Assembly (NCBI RefSeq): GCF_003797825.1
Contig: NZ_RKME01000009.1
Coordinates: 1 to 64,000, forward strand
Direction of reading: 5' to 3'
From: Gordonia sp. OPL2
Lineage (GTDB): Bacteria > Actinomycetota > Actinomycetes > Mycobacteriales > Mycobacteriaceae
Length of the DNA stretch: 64,000 bases
In this document: one piece after another, positions 18,520 to 27,372 of the stretch
Layout: the number at the start of each line of letters is the position of its first letter
How positions within the stretch are numbered: position 1 is the stretch's first letter
Program-made: the position numbers and the translations under genes
The notes under the pieces: generated by a model
The model's input: the letters and a program-made list of their open reading frames with translations, nothing else
Database searches by the model: none
What the model was told of the DNA's origin: nothing

Positions 18520-18586
18520 GGATCAACGATAGTGCCCCGGACCGACAGTGCAGTCCGACAGTGCTGTCCTTCGGTCGTCGCGGTCC

Positions 18587-18802
18587 TCAGTCGTCGAGCG
18601 CGGGCACCGTCTCGATGGTGATCGGCACCCCGGTGGCGATGAGGAGGCGGCAGGGCGCGTCGCTGCCGTGATAGAGACTGAGCCACTCGTGACCCCTGCT
18701 GCCCTCTGCGTACACGGTGTCGAGAGCGCGGTTGAGTCGCTGTTCCGCTTCCTTGGTGATGATGTAGCGCTGGTCGCCGTAACGCAGATACCGGTCGGGC
18801 AC
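18587..18802 (-). CDS. Small conserved-looking hypothetical protein
   Basis: 71 residues from GTG 18802; AAAGGAG is 6 bases upstream, so I prefer this over an ATG farther up that lies in the ribosome site. The sequence is VPDRYLRYGDQRYIITKEAE followed by a mixed helix/strand body with one cysteine (APCRLLIATGVPITIETV). No family recognised. It has no signal peptide and is probably cytoplasmic. Confidence 0.6.
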   Translation of the reverse strand: MPDRYLRYGDQRYIITKEAEQRLNRALDTVYAEGSRGHEWLSLYHGSDAPCRLLIATGVPITIETVPALDD

Positions 18803-18970
18803 CGAGACTCCTTTCATGGGTGTGATACCGATCACCATCGTAGGTGTTGTCCCAACTGTTCACCCGGTGCCCGGCGGTTTGCGGGTCCCCCAACGGGGAA
18901 TGATCACTAGGCTGACGGCAGGTGAACGTGCAGGGTGCCCCGACGCGGGCGTGGGTGGGCAGGAACTCGG

Positions 18971-20203
18971 GTGAGCATTGACGACACGGTGAACTCCCGG
19001 GTGCCCGACGAACCGACCACCTCCGACGCTCCCGCCGACGGCGTCGAACCGATCCTCGACGACATCTCGGCCGCCGCTGCCCCGGACACCGAGCCGGTGA
19101 ACCGGCGCGACCTGACGATGGTGCGCCGCATCGCCATCGCCGCGTGGGCGGCGTTCATGATCTACGAGATCGCGGTCAACGGTGTGGCCTTCGACCGCAC
19201 GCAGCTGATCGTCCTGCTGTGCCTGGGCATGCTCGCCGCGACCATCGGCCGCCGCCGCGCGATCAGTGTGATCATCGACTGGCTGCCGTTCGCACTGATC
19301 CTGATCCTCTACGACTGGACCCGCGACGTCGCGCGCATCGTGGACATGCCGACGCAGTGGCATCTGGCCGCCGACGTCGACCACTGGCTGTTCGGCGTCA
19401 ACCCGACGGTGTGGCTGCAGGAACACCTCAAGGAGGCGTCGCCGCCCTGGTGGGAGGTCGTCACAAGCGTCATCTACATGTCGTACTTCATCGTGCCGTA
19501 TGCGGTCGCCGCGGTGCTGTGGCTCAAGGACCGTTCGGCGTGGCGACGCTATGCGGCGTGCTTCGTCGCGACCACCTTCCTCGCGCTCGTCGGCTACACC
19601 CTGGTCCCCGCGGCACCGCCGTGGGCGGCCGCCCGCTGCACCGCCGAACAGGTCGTCGACCATCCTCGCGAACCGCAGTGCATGGCGTACGAGGGTGCGG
19701 TCGCGGGCGGCGGAATCCTCGGTGAGGTCACCCCGACGAATCCGGACGCACAGCCCTACGTCGAGCGGATCTCTGCGCGCGGCTGGAACTTCCTCAACAT
19801 CCACGCGGCGTCGACGCTGGTGGAGGTCGGGCAGGGCAAGGCCAACCTGGTTGCCGCGATCCCGTCCCTGCATGCGGGCCTGACGATGCTGCTCGCCCTG
19901 TTCATGTGGCCGCGCGTGAAGGCCCTGGGTAAAACACTGTTCATGGGATACGCCCTCGCGATGGCGTTCACCCTCGTCTACACGGCCGAACACTATGTCT
20001 TCGACATCATCCTCGGCTGGGGCCTCGCGGCCTTCGTCATCCTGGTCGCCACCGTCGTCGACAAGAGGTGGCTGACACCGCGAGCGGAACGTCGGCGCGC
20101 ACAGCGGGAGGGCGCGAATCCCGAACGCCTAGATCCCGAACTGCACGATCCCGAACGGCAAGCGCCCGAACCGGACACGGAAGTGCCCGCACCCGGCCGG
20201 TAG
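18971..20203 (+). CDS. PAP2-family membrane phosphatase / inositol-phosphotransferase-like protein
   Basis: 410 residues from GTG 18971 with AGGAA 6 bases upstream. An acidic 50-residue cytoplasmic start is followed by about six membrane segments. The PAP2 signature is present in the C-terminal half: AAIPSLHAGLTMLLAL (PSxHxxxT) and YTAEHYVFDIILGW (H-x3-D), with catalytic His. Such proteins dephosphorylate or transfer phospho-groups on prenyl or inositol lipids; mycolata have several used in envelope glycolipid synthesis. The exact substrate is unknown. The last 25 residues are a repetitive acidic tail (NPERLDPELHDPERQAPEPD) encoded by a 15-bp repeat. Confidence 0.75.
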   Translation: MSIDDTVNSRVPDEPTTSDAPADGVEPILDDISAAAAPDTEPVNRRDLTMVRRIAIAAWAAFMIYEIAVNGVAFDRTQLIVLLCLGMLAATIGRRRAISVIIDWLPFALILILYDWTRDVARIVDMPTQWHLAADVDHWLFGVNPTVWLQEHLKEASPPWWEVVTSVIYMSYFIVPYAVAAVLWLKDRSAWRRYAACFVATTFLALVGYTLVPAAPPWAAARCTAEQVVDHPREPQCMAYEGAVAGGGILGEVTPTNPDAQPYVERISARGWNFLNIHAASTLVEVGQGKANLVAAIPSLHAGLTMLLALFMWPRVKALGKTLFMGYALAMAFTLVYTAEHYVFDIILGWGLAAFVILVATVVDKRWLTPRAERRRAQREGANPERLDPELHDPERQAPEPDTEVPAPGR

Positions 20204-20213
20204 GGTCGTCCCC

Positions 20214-20636
20214 ATGTCCTCGGCCCGTGTACGTCCGCTGATGCGTGGCGTCGCGGGCGCCGGGCTCCTCCTGGGGTTGGCGATGGCGATCCTCGTGATG
20301 CACTCCGTGGTCGCGCACTGCGCCACCGGCCACGAGTCGTCCGGCCAGGAGATGACCGGGTCGCACAGCCAGTCGTCGATGCACCCCGTTCAGCAGGCCC
20401 TCGACGATCGCGACACGATCGGCGGTGCCGGCGACTGCGACCCGCACGACCACGCGTGCGTCTTCATCCGGGCCGGTGAACCCGCCGTCGTCATCCTCGG
20501 CATCCTGGTGCTGGCCTGGGGATTTCCGATCCCACCGCTCCTGCGCTCGATCCGCGTCGGGCGCTCATTGCGGGCCGGCCGTCCACCACCGTGGGCGATG
20601 CCGACCCATCTGCAACTCCAGGTGATCCGCTGCTGA
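20214..20636 (+). CDS. DUF6153-like small membrane protein with His/Cys-rich loop
   Basis: 140 residues from ATG 20214. A first membrane segment (about 12-35) leads into an extracytoplasmic loop rich in His, Cys, Met and Asp (VVAHCATGHESS ... MTGSHSQSSMHPV ... DCDPHDHACVF), then a second membrane helix (VVILGILVLAWGF) and a basic tail. This matches the actinobacterial DUF6153 layout. It precedes a DUF305 lipoprotein in the same direction. The residue bias suggests metal, perhaps copper, handling; this is inference. Confidence 0.65.
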   Translation: MSSARVRPLMRGVAGAGLLLGLAMAILVMHSVVAHCATGHESSGQEMTGSHSQSSMHPVQQALDDRDTIGGAGDCDPHDHACVFIRAGEPAVVILGILVLAWGFPIPPLLRSIRVGRSLRAGRPPPWAMPTHLQLQVIRC

Positions 20637-20780
20637 TGGACGTTCACCGGACCCTCGTGCGCTGAGCGCGGTGGGTATCCGGTCGACGTCATCTCCGCCT
20701 GCCCATGTGACAGAGCGGTTGCGCAGCACTGCCTTCTCGAGCAGTGACTGTCGTAGCACATTCAACGACAAGGATCACGT

Positions 20781-21443
20781 GTGAAGAATCGACAGAAGTT
20801 CCTGTACGCCACCGTCTCGGCCTCGGCGGCAGCCGTCATCCTCGGCGGGTGCTCGACCTCCGATGGCCCCAGGTCGGAACCGGCGACATCGGCGACATCG
20901 ATGGACCACGGTGGTGCGCATTCGACGCCTGCGTCGTCGGCGTCCGCACCATCGGAGTCAGCACCATCGGAGTCGGCCTCCCACAACGCCGCCGACATCA
21001 CCTTCAATCAGATGATGATCCCGCATCATCGGCAGGCGGTCGAGATGGCCGGCCTCGTCGAGGGACGCAGCACCGATCCCGCGGTGCTCGATCTGGCGAC
21101 ACGGATCGCCGACGCCCAGCAACCGGAGATCGACGAGATGACTGCTCGCCTGTCGGGCTGGGGGATCGGCCTTCCGGGTGACGGTGCCGCCGACGGCCAT
21201 GCGGGACACGACATGTCGGGCATGATGAGTGAATCGGACATGTCGGCCCTGCAGGCGGCCCGCGGTGCGGAGTTCGACCGACTGTGGCTCGAGGGGATGA
21301 TCGGCCATCACGAGGGCGCCGTCGAGATGGCCGACGACGAACTCGCCTCCGGGATCGACGGACCGTCGCGCGCATTGGCCGAACAGGTGAAGAACTCCCA
21401 GCAGGCCGAGATCGACGAGATGAGAAGAGTGCTCGGACAGTGA
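20781..21443 (+). CDS. DUF305 lipoprotein
   Basis: 220 residues from GTG 20781. Signal peptide with a lipobox (ASAAAVILGGC), then a Ser/Ala/His linker. The DUF305 four-helix body shows its two repeats: FNQMMIPHHRQAVEMAGLV and WLEGMIGHHEGAVEMADDEL, each with the HH pair. DUF305 proteins are ferritin-like and common in copper and metal loci. With the upstream DUF6153-like gene this looks like a small secreted metal-related pair. Confidence 0.85.
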   Translation: MKNRQKFLYATVSASAAAVILGGCSTSDGPRSEPATSATSMDHGGAHSTPASSASAPSESAPSESASHNAADITFNQMMIPHHRQAVEMAGLVEGRSTDPAVLDLATRIADAQQPEIDEMTARLSGWGIGLPGDGAADGHAGHDMSGMMSESDMSALQAARGAEFDRLWLEGMIGHHEGAVEMADDELASGIDGPSRALAEQVKNSQQAEIDEMRRVLGQ

Positions 21444-21510
21444 TCGCCGCGCAGTGATCAGATGGGCCGGGCGTGCGCCATCGAGGTTCGCCCGGCTCGT
21501 CTGCGGCGGC

Positions 21511-21565
21511 CGTCTTCTGCGGTCGACTACTGGGGTCCGTCTACTGCGGTCCGGCTACTGGGGCC
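21511..21565. repeat. Four-copy ~14-bp tandem repeat overlapping the DUF4185 stop
   Basis: Copies include CGACTACTGGGGTC, CGTCTACTGCGGTC and CGGCTACTGGGGCC in a row. The CTA of the last copy is the TAG stop of the minus-strand DUF4185 gene, so the repeat has grown from or into the gene end. Confidence 0.6.
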
Positions 21566-22628
21566 GACGCAGCGGCAGGCGCATCAGGTAGACCTGATAG
21601 CCGGTGTAGATCGAGTACGTGAAGTAGAGGTTGTTGCCCTTCGACCATGGATGGATGAAGGGTGCGTAGCCGGAGTAGGGATTGTTCGCCGGGACGACGA
21701 CCTCGCCGGAAGTCCATGGGCCCCACGGATTGTCGGCGGTCCGCAGCACCACACCGGAGTCCTTGGTACCGAGCGAGATGTACTTGCCGAGGTAGTCGTT
21801 CCATGCGACTGACAACTCGCCGGTCGGCGCACCCATCACCGGGGTGGCGGCGTCCGGGTTGTTGCGCACCCACCGGCCGTAGGAGAAGTACTCGTACTCG
21901 CCGAGGTGCTCGATGTCCTTCTCGTCGACACGAGCGAGATAAACTGCGCCCCAACGTCCGTCGGAGGTGCCGTAGGTGTAGACGGTGTGGCCGACCTTCA
22001 GGTAGGCGGCCATCTGGAACTTCGCGTTGCCGCCGCCGTTGGGCCGGAAGGCGTTGACGGCCCGCCAGTTCTGCCCGTTGTCTGTCGACGCGGCGAGGCC
22101 GGACCAGTTCGTGTACCAGACACCGGGCTGTCCCCAGTGCTTCACCGACATCACGTTCATGTACTGCTTGCCGTTCGCGGCGACACCGGCGGTGGGGATG
22201 ATCGTGATCTCGCGACGCAGGTTCGGCTTGAGCAGACGCTTGGCGTGTCCGGGCGGGCCTGCGTGTCCGGTGAACGTCATGCCGTCGGCAAGGTTGCGGT
22301 CGCGGCTGCGCAGCAGGACATTGGAACGCCAGTACCAGAGTTCGCCGTAGAGCAGCGACCAGCCGTTGAACGACTGGGTGTCGCCGAAGGCGGCCATGAT
22401 CTCGCCGTGCCCGTTGTCCCACAGGACGCCGAGGTCGGTGCCGACGATGTTGTATCGGCCGATGGTGTCGTTGATCGAGCCCGGTCCGGTGAGACGCGCG
22501 ACGATGGTGCCGTTTCCGGCCGCCACAGGTGCCGCGTCGGCCGTCGGGGTTGCCAGTCCAGCGGTGAGTGCGGTGGCGAGCGCGGTGACCGCCATCGCCA
22601 TACCCCACCGTCGGTTGCGCCGCGTCAT
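21555..22628 (-). CDS. Secreted DUF4185 protein (GH183-like arabinan hydrolase candidate)
   Basis: 357 residues from ATG 22628. A Sec signal peptide (AMAVTALATALTAGLATPTADA) precedes a five-bladed-propeller-type DUF4185 domain: IVGTDLGVLWDNGHGEIMAAFGDT, then WLAS/NWSGLAASTDNGQNW, AAYLKVGHTVYTYGTSDGRWG, and a C-terminal WGPWTSGEVVVP and APFIHPWSKG. DUF4185 members were assigned to GH183 endo-D-arabinanases, with mycobacterial representatives acting on arabinan. In a mycolata host the likely substrate is its own arabinogalactan or lipoarabinomannan. Catalytic residues cannot be fixed by eye. Confidence 0.75.
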   Translation of the reverse strand: MTRRNRRWGMAMAVTALATALTAGLATPTADAAPVAAGNGTIVARLTGPGSINDTIGRYNIVGTDLGVLWDNGHGEIMAAFGDTQSFNGWSLLYGELWYWRSNVLLRSRDRNLADGMTFTGHAGPPGHAKRLLKPNLRREITIIPTAGVAANGKQYMNVMSVKHWGQPGVWYTNWSGLAASTDNGQNWRAVNAFRPNGGGNAKFQMAAYLKVGHTVYTYGTSDGRWGAVYLARVDEKDIEHLGEYEYFSYGRWVRNNPDAATPVMGAPTGELSVAWNDYLGKYISLGTKDSGVVLRTADNPWGPWTSGEVVVPANNPYSGYAPFIHPWSKGNNLYFTYSIYTGYQVYLMRLPLRRPQ

Positions 22629-22707
22629 GCGCGTGACCCTATCAAGACCACACGGTGATTGGCGCGTGACGTGAGACGATCGTTCGGTTTCGCCTCGGGC
22701 CGGTTCC

Positions 22708-23556
22708 TCACGCCTCGGTGTATCGGCCTCCGGTGTCGACCGCGGTGAAGTCGATGGTGGCGGCGGCGTTGTTCACCCCGGTCACCATGCCGACGCCGAA
22801 CTGTCCGTCCACGTCGTACAGATTGGTCGTGCTCGTCGAGATCCCGTCGACCTCGACATGGGCGGCCGCCTCGACACCGATCCGTGACCCGACCGGTAGC
22901 CGCGACAACGCGACGGTGAGATCGCAGTTGATGAACGCGATCCCGGCGCTGCCCCAGTTGCACACCAGGCTGGTCGACTCCCCGCTGATCGCGGCCCGTT
23001 CGAACGCCGACGGTTCCTCGCCGGCGACCGTCGACACCGCGCGTGTCCACAGCCACTTGCGCCCGCCATCCTGGTGGGAGCCCATGTCCTGACTCCAGAT
23101 GATCTCGCCGTCCGGACCGGCTGCGCCGTACCAGGGGTAGTGGTCGTCGGGATCGGACTCCGGTGGCCGGAACCGGATCGACTCGACGGGGCGCGTCCAT
23201 CGCTCGCCGGGTGGGTTGTCGCTCTCCTTCACGAAGACGGTGGTGCTGCGGGCGACGATCACCGACTCCGAATTGTCCTTCGACTGGACGACATCCACCT
23301 CGACCACCTTGATCCGGCCGCCGTCGCGGATCAGGCGCGCCCGGGTGCTCGTCGGGACGTCTCGAGCGACCTTGAACAGGTCGATCGTGAAGCGGGCGGG
23401 CCGGAAACCGGCCGCGCTGAACTCCTCCTCGGCGGCCCGGGCCGCGACGGCGCAGACGGCCGGTCCGTTCAGCGTTCCCGGTGCCCAGAGACTGGCCGCG
23501 AAACGCGTCGGGATCAGGCGGTCGTCGTCCCGCGAGAAAAAGGCGATCGACGACAT
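22708..23556 (-). CDS. Acyl-CoA thioesterase, TesB-like double hot-dog
   Basis: 282 residues from ATG 23556, where GGGGGACAC lies immediately upstream; an ATG 33 bases earlier has no ribosome site. The N-terminal hot-dog reads SLWAPGTLNGPAVCAVAARAAEEE and FTIDLFKVARDVPTSTRARL. The C-terminal one reads FERAAISGESTSLVCNWGSAGIAFINCDLTVALSR, the TesB-like acyl-CoA thioesterase pattern. It probably hydrolyses acyl-CoA to free acid. Its promoter region is only 31 bp and divergent from the hdeD-like gene. Confidence 0.75.
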   Translation of the reverse strand: MSSIAFFSRDDDRLIPTRFAASLWAPGTLNGPAVCAVAARAAEEEFSAAGFRPARFTIDLFKVARDVPTSTRARLIRDGGRIKVVEVDVVQSKDNSESVIVARSTTVFVKESDNPPGERWTRPVESIRFRPPESDPDDHYPWYGAAGPDGEIIWSQDMGSHQDGGRKWLWTRAVSTVAGEEPSAFERAAISGESTSLVCNWGSAGIAFINCDLTVALSRLPVGSRIGVEAAAHVEVDGISTSTTNLYDVDGQFGVGMVTGVNNAAATIDFTAVDTGGRYTEA

Positions 23557-23587
23557 GTGTCCCCCTCGGTCGTAATAACCTTCGTCC

Positions 23588-24154
23588 ATGACAATTGCAG
23601 ATTACGCACGCCAGATTCCCGACGAATTGGTGGCCGCGGTCCGTTCGATGATGATCGTGACCTCCATCGTCGGAATCGTCCTGGGCATCATCGCGCTCGT
23701 GTGGCCGGCCGCGACCCTGTTCGTGATCGGCGTCCTCTTCGGAATCTCGTTGATCGTCGCCGGATTGTTCCGTCTGTACACCGCTTTCGCGTCCTCGCTG
23801 CTCTCCGGTGGCTGGCGGTTCGTGCTCGGACTCATCGGCGCCCTCATCCTGATCGCGGGAATCATCGCCCTCTTCAATCCGGAAGAGTCGCTGCTGTTCC
23901 TGGCCATCTTCATCGGCGTCGGCTGGATCTTCCAGGGCGTCGCGGACCTGTCGCACGCGGTTGCCGGCTCGCTCCACACCCCGCGGTGGCTGCTGGTGCT
24001 GTCCGGGGTGGTCGCGATCATCGCCGGCATCGTCATGCTGTTCATCCCGGGCCTCGCCCTCGCGACATTCCTGTGGGTGGCGGCGATCATGCTGATCGTG
24101 GTCAGCGTCGTCACCCTGTTCACGCTGCCGAAGAAGGTCGATCAGCCGGTCTGA
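23588..24154 (+). CDS. HdeD family membrane protein
   Basis: 188 residues from ATG 23588. Six hydrophobic segments in three pairs, each containing the HdeD-type G-x3-L motif (GIVLGIIALVWP, LIAGIIALFNP, AIIAGIVMLFIPG). HdeD proteins are small membrane proteins linked to acid stress in enterobacteria; the role in actinobacteria is unknown. Convergent with the gene ending at 24168. Confidence 0.85.
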   Translation: MTIADYARQIPDELVAAVRSMMIVTSIVGIVLGIIALVWPAATLFVIGVLFGISLIVAGLFRLYTAFASSLLSGGWRFVLGLIGALILIAGIIALFNPEESLLFLAIFIGVGWIFQGVADLSHAVAGSLHTPRWLLVLSGVVAIIAGIVMLFIPGLALATFLWVAAIMLIVVSVVTLFTLPKKVDQPV

Positions 24155-24167
24155 GGCGTGACGCCGG

Positions 24168-24746
24168 TCAGGCGATCGCGAGACCGTCGAACGTCACCGA
24201 GGCCCGCGCGGCCTCGGTGTCGTCGGCGATCAGGTCGATCATGGCGGTGATCGTCGCGAGTACGTCGCGGCTGTGCACGAGCCGCGCCCGGTCGACGAGA
24301 CCGGGTTCGCGGTCCATCATCGTCCGCGGATCGTCCTCACCGCGGTGTGCGACGGCCGCGGCCAGCAGACGCCGCGCCTGTTGCTGGTCGTCATCCCAGA
24401 GGGCGTCCGCGGTGGTCAGGTAGAGACGGACCGCCGGCGGATAGTCGTGCAGATGGACCAGGGCCCACGCCCAGTGCTTGGCGACGTCGACGGTGTCGGA
24501 CTGGGCCGGACCGTGGGTCCGTAGATACTTGCCGTGCAGCTCCCGGCACAGCGGCGTCGAATCCGCCCAGAGCTCGAGATGCGACATGCAGCGCACGCAG
24601 TCGTGCAGATTCGACAGGTACATCAACGAATACGGACCCTCGCGGCGCGAACGGATCTCGCGGAGGACGGAGAACTCGGCGAGGGCGTGCGAGAACTCAC
24701 CGGCCGACAGGTACGTCTGGGCCTCTTCCTGCATCTCGTCGAGCAT
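24168..24746 (-). CDS. Helical (TPR-like) hypothetical protein
   Basis: About 192 residues from ATG 24746. The open frame runs farther upstream, but crosses the terminator of the next gene, so translation should begin after 24795. No good ribosome site precedes the ATG, so the start is uncertain. The sequence shows paired helices with TPR character (AQTYLSAGEFSHALAEFSVL, KHWAWALVHLHDYPPAVRLY). Cys and His residues lie in HDCVRCMSHLE. No specific function recognised. Confidence 0.5.
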   Translation of the reverse strand: MLDEMQEEAQTYLSAGEFSHALAEFSVLREIRSRREGPYSLMYLSNLHDCVRCMSHLELWADSTPLCRELHGKYLRTHGPAQSDTVDVAKHWAWALVHLHDYPPAVRLYLTTADALWDDDQQQARRLLAAAVAHRGEDDPRTMMDREPGLVDRARLVHSRDVLATITAMIDLIADDTEAARASVTFDGLAIA

Positions 24747-24794
24747 GATCCGATTGTCGTCGAGTTCGGCGAGCAGCGGGTGATTTCCTCGGAA

Positions 24795-24836
24795 ACGACT
24801 CGGCCGCCACCCCTTTCGAGGTGGCGGCCGAGTCGT
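24795..24836. terminator. Strong terminator, 17-bp perfect arms
   Basis: ACGACTCGGCCGCCACC (24795-24811) pairs perfectly with GGTGGCGGCCGAGTCGT (24820-24836) around an 8-nt loop. It lies just after the stop of the minus-strand membrane gene that ends at 24878. Confidence 0.8.
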
Positions 24837-24877
24837 GTCAGTCGGTCGGTACTGCGGGAGCGCCGGAGCGCTGGACC

Positions 24878-25963
24878 TCAGTACTGGGGGTTCGGCGGGT
24901 ACGGCGGCGGTGCGACCCCACCGGGTGCGCCGATCGGTGCGATCAGCCCGCCGGTGAAGTACCGGTAGGCGTAGTTCGTCGCGATCATCGTGACCGGCAG
25001 GGTCACCAGCAGACCGACGAGGCACAGGATTGCGCCGACGATGTTGAGGCCGATGACCGCCAGCGCCAACAGGAACAGCGGTCCCGCGTTCTTGCTGATC
25101 ACCGAGAAGCTGGCCTTGATGCCGGCGATCGGGTCGAGGTCACGGTCGACGACGAAGGTCAGCGACCAGTAGGCCAGGAAGGCGAAGACGATGCCGGGGA
25201 TGATGAGCAGGATCAGGCCGATGAAGGTACCGAGGCCCACCAGGAACGCGGTGATGATCACCGCGCCGATGTTGACCTCGAAGAACCGGCCGATCGACGG
25301 CTTGGTGCCGCTGGTCTCGTCCAGTGCACCCCGTGCATAGGCGCCCTGGAAGATGTAGCCGACGATGGTCGAGATGATGCCGAACAGCGCGCTGATCCAG
25401 AAGATCCGGCCGTAATCCGACGACACGTTGTTCAGCCAGCCGATCAGGCCGGAGACGACCAGCGAGATCAGGATGACGACGATCCAGGAGACCGCGTTCT
25501 CCTTGTACCGGTTCCATCCGTAGCTGATGGCCTCGCCGATGGAGAACTGCGCGGCCGGCGGGGCGCCGAATGCGGCGGTGCCGTAGTTGCCAGGTGCACC
25601 CGGGGCGCCGTAACCGCCGCCCGGTTGACCGTAACCGCCGGCCGGTTGTCCGTAGCCACCCGCGGGCTGGCCGTAACCGCCGCCGGGTTGTCCGTAGCCG
25701 GGGTCAGCGCCGGGCTGGCCGTAACCGGGTGCCGGCTGGCCGTATCCGCCACTGCCGGGCGGCGGTGGCGGTGGTGTCGAGCCGGGGGGAGGCGAGCTCG
25801 GGGGAGAGTAGGAACCCGGCGGAGGATAACTGCCACCGCCCTGCGGCGGAGTGGACTCCGGCGGCGGGTACGACCCCGGGGGCGGGTAGGACGGCGGCGG
25901 GGTACCGCCGGCGTTCGGATCGTCCGGCGTGCCGGGATTGTGAGGATCGGGCGGTGTGGTCAT
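24878..25963 (-). CDS. Membrane protein with long Pro/Gly/Tyr-rich N-terminus
   Basis: 361 residues from ATG 25963. Residues 1-135 are low complexity: PPPxSYPPPGSYPPP repeats, then GGYGQPxGGYGQP repeats. From about 150 come five or six membrane segments (WIVVILISLVVSGLIGWLNN, FLVGLGTFIGLILLIIPGIV, LFLLALAVIGLNIVGAILCL). The membrane part resembles the glycerophosphoryl-diester-phosphodiesterase membrane-domain/DUF975 type. Proline-rich cytoplasmic tails of this type are common in actinobacterial membrane proteins. Function unknown. Confidence 0.7.
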   Translation of the reverse strand: MTTPPDPHNPGTPDDPNAGGTPPPSYPPPGSYPPPESTPPQGGGSYPPPGSYSPPSSPPPGSTPPPPPPGSGGYGQPAPGYGQPGADPGYGQPGGGYGQPAGGYGQPAGGYGQPGGGYGAPGAPGNYGTAAFGAPPAAQFSIGEAISYGWNRYKENAVSWIVVILISLVVSGLIGWLNNVSSDYGRIFWISALFGIISTIVGYIFQGAYARGALDETSGTKPSIGRFFEVNIGAVIITAFLVGLGTFIGLILLIIPGIVFAFLAYWSLTFVVDRDLDPIAGIKASFSVISKNAGPLFLLALAVIGLNIVGAILCLVGLLVTLPVTMIATNYAYRYFTGGLIAPIGAPGGVAPPPYPPNPQY

Positions 25964-26110
25964 GGCTGGGAGGATACGGCCACAGCGGGCAGGTCAACAG
26001 TGTTTCTGTCGACGCGTCGTGTCAAAGAATGACGAATTCACCCCGCGGCGGTCATGTCGGGTGAAGCTGGTCACAGCGTCGGGTGGATCCGCCTCGACAG
26101 GACTGGCATC

Positions 26111-26641
26111 GTGAACATCGTGAGTGATGACATCGGCAGCATTTCCGAAGGCTCGGACGGCGAATACAGTCTCGACGACGACGATCAGCTCCAACCCGAG
26201 GACACGCTGGACGATCGCGGCGTCGACGACGTACTCGACGAGGGCTACTCCCCGCCGGATCATCCCCCCAGCGGGGCGCGCCGCGGATTGACGGCGCAGG
26301 AACAACGCGAGGGCGAGACGCTCGACGAGCGACTGTCCGAGGAGGAGCCCGACGTCGGCGCATCGGATCCGCTCGATGACATCGACGCCGAGAACCGAAA
26401 GGACTGGCGGTCACACGCATCTGATCGCGACGCCGACTACGACGAGGCCGATCAGTCAGGTGAGGGTCGCGCCGGACGGTTGATCGCCCCCGACGAGGGG
26501 ACCGGCATCGACGACGAGCAGGAACAGGTTGCGACCGACGCGGGTATCGACGGTGCCGGGGCCTCCGCCGAAGAGGCGGCCGTGCACTACATCGACACCG
26601 ATGCCGTCGAGGAGTCCGAAGAGGCCGCGGAGGACGGCTGA
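26111..26641 (+). CDS. DUF5709 acidic protein
   Basis: About 176 residues from GTG 26111, with AGGA some 8 bases before; GTG 26120 is an alternative. It is very acidic and largely disordered: YSLDDDDQLQPEDTLDDRGV, then GLTAQEQREGETLDERLSEE, RDADYDEADQSGEGRAGRLI and EAAVHYIDTDAVEESEEAAE. These blocks match the actinobacterial DUF5709 family. No enzymatic motif; role unknown. It is convergent with the Clp-N/HTH gene, with only one base between the stops. Confidence 0.75.
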   Translation: MNIVSDDIGSISEGSDGEYSLDDDDQLQPEDTLDDRGVDDVLDEGYSPPDHPPSGARRGLTAQEQREGETLDERLSEEEPDVGASDPLDDIDAENRKDWRSHASDRDADYDEADQSGEGRAGRLIAPDEGTGIDDEQEQVATDAGIDGAGASAEEAAVHYIDTDAVEESEEAAEDG

Positions 26642-26642
26642 A

Positions 26643-27353
26643 TCACTTCTGCGTGAACTGATCGAGGGTCTCGAGGATGAACGTCCGTGCCGCATCGGCA
26701 CGCACGCCGAGGGTTTCGAGTACCGCAGCGAGTGCCGGATCGGCGAACAGCGCCAGCAGAAGGTGCTCGGTCCCCACGTAGTTGTGGCCCATGCCGACAG
26801 CGGTGGTCACGGTCTTCTCGAGCACGGACTTCGATCGATCATCGAAGGGCACCAGTGACTTTCGGTTTCCCGTCTCCTCGGGGGCACCGGCCGGCACGGT
26901 GCAGGCCTCCGCCAGCGCGGCCAGCTCGACGCCCTGGGCTCGCAGCGTGAGATCTGCGACCGATTCGGGTGCAACCGTCAGGCCTCGGGCGAGATGTTCC
27001 GGCGTGACCGACGCGGCATGCTCGGCGATCGCCAGATTGTTGGCTTCGGCGACGACGTTGCGGGCCCGAGGTGTGAAGCGCCCGAACGGATTCGACTCGT
27101 CTGCGAGCGACGTGTCCGGGGTGGGCGTGACGAAGCGCTTCTGCGCGGCCTGCTTGCTGACGCCCATGCTGGTGCCGATCTCGGTCCAGGAGGCGCCAGC
27201 GCGACGGGCCTGATCGACGAAGTGGCCGATGAGGTGATCGGCGACCTCGCCGAGGTGCTGACCCGCGACCACGGCGTCGGAGAGTTGTTCGAGTGGATCG
27301 TCGTGCACCTTGCGGATGGCGGCGATCAGGTCGTCGAGACGGATGTTGGTCAT
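26643..27353 (-). CDS. HTH regulator with C-terminal Clp-N repeat domain
   Basis: 236 residues from ATG 27353 (MTNIRLDDLIAAI); an ATG 18 bases upstream is possible. Residues 1-75 include an HTH (WTEIGTSMGVSKQAAQKRF). From about 90 to 230 lies a double Clp-N repeat (FTPRARNVVAEANNLAIAEH ... VTPEHLARGL; GHNYVGTEHLLLALFADPALA) as in ClpA/ClpC N-domains, without any ATPase. Such proteins may sense or bind protease adaptors. Its promoter holds a repeated CGTCAAC-N5-GTTGACG operator, pointing to autoregulation. Confidence 0.75.
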   Translation of the reverse strand: MTNIRLDDLIAAIRKVHDDPLEQLSDAVVAGQHLGEVADHLIGHFVDQARRAGASWTEIGTSMGVSKQAAQKRFVTPTPDTSLADESNPFGRFTPRARNVVAEANNLAIAEHAASVTPEHLARGLTVAPESVADLTLRAQGVELAALAEACTVPAGAPEETGNRKSLVPFDDRSKSVLEKTVTTAVGMGHNYVGTEHLLLALFADPALAAVLETLGVRADAARTFILETLDQFTQK

Positions 27354-27372
27354 GATCACGGGTTCCGGCATG

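Noticed and set aside
24168-25025. A 285-codon version of the TPR-like gene
   Set aside because: It would overlap the neighbour's 3' end and run through a 17-bp-arm terminator.
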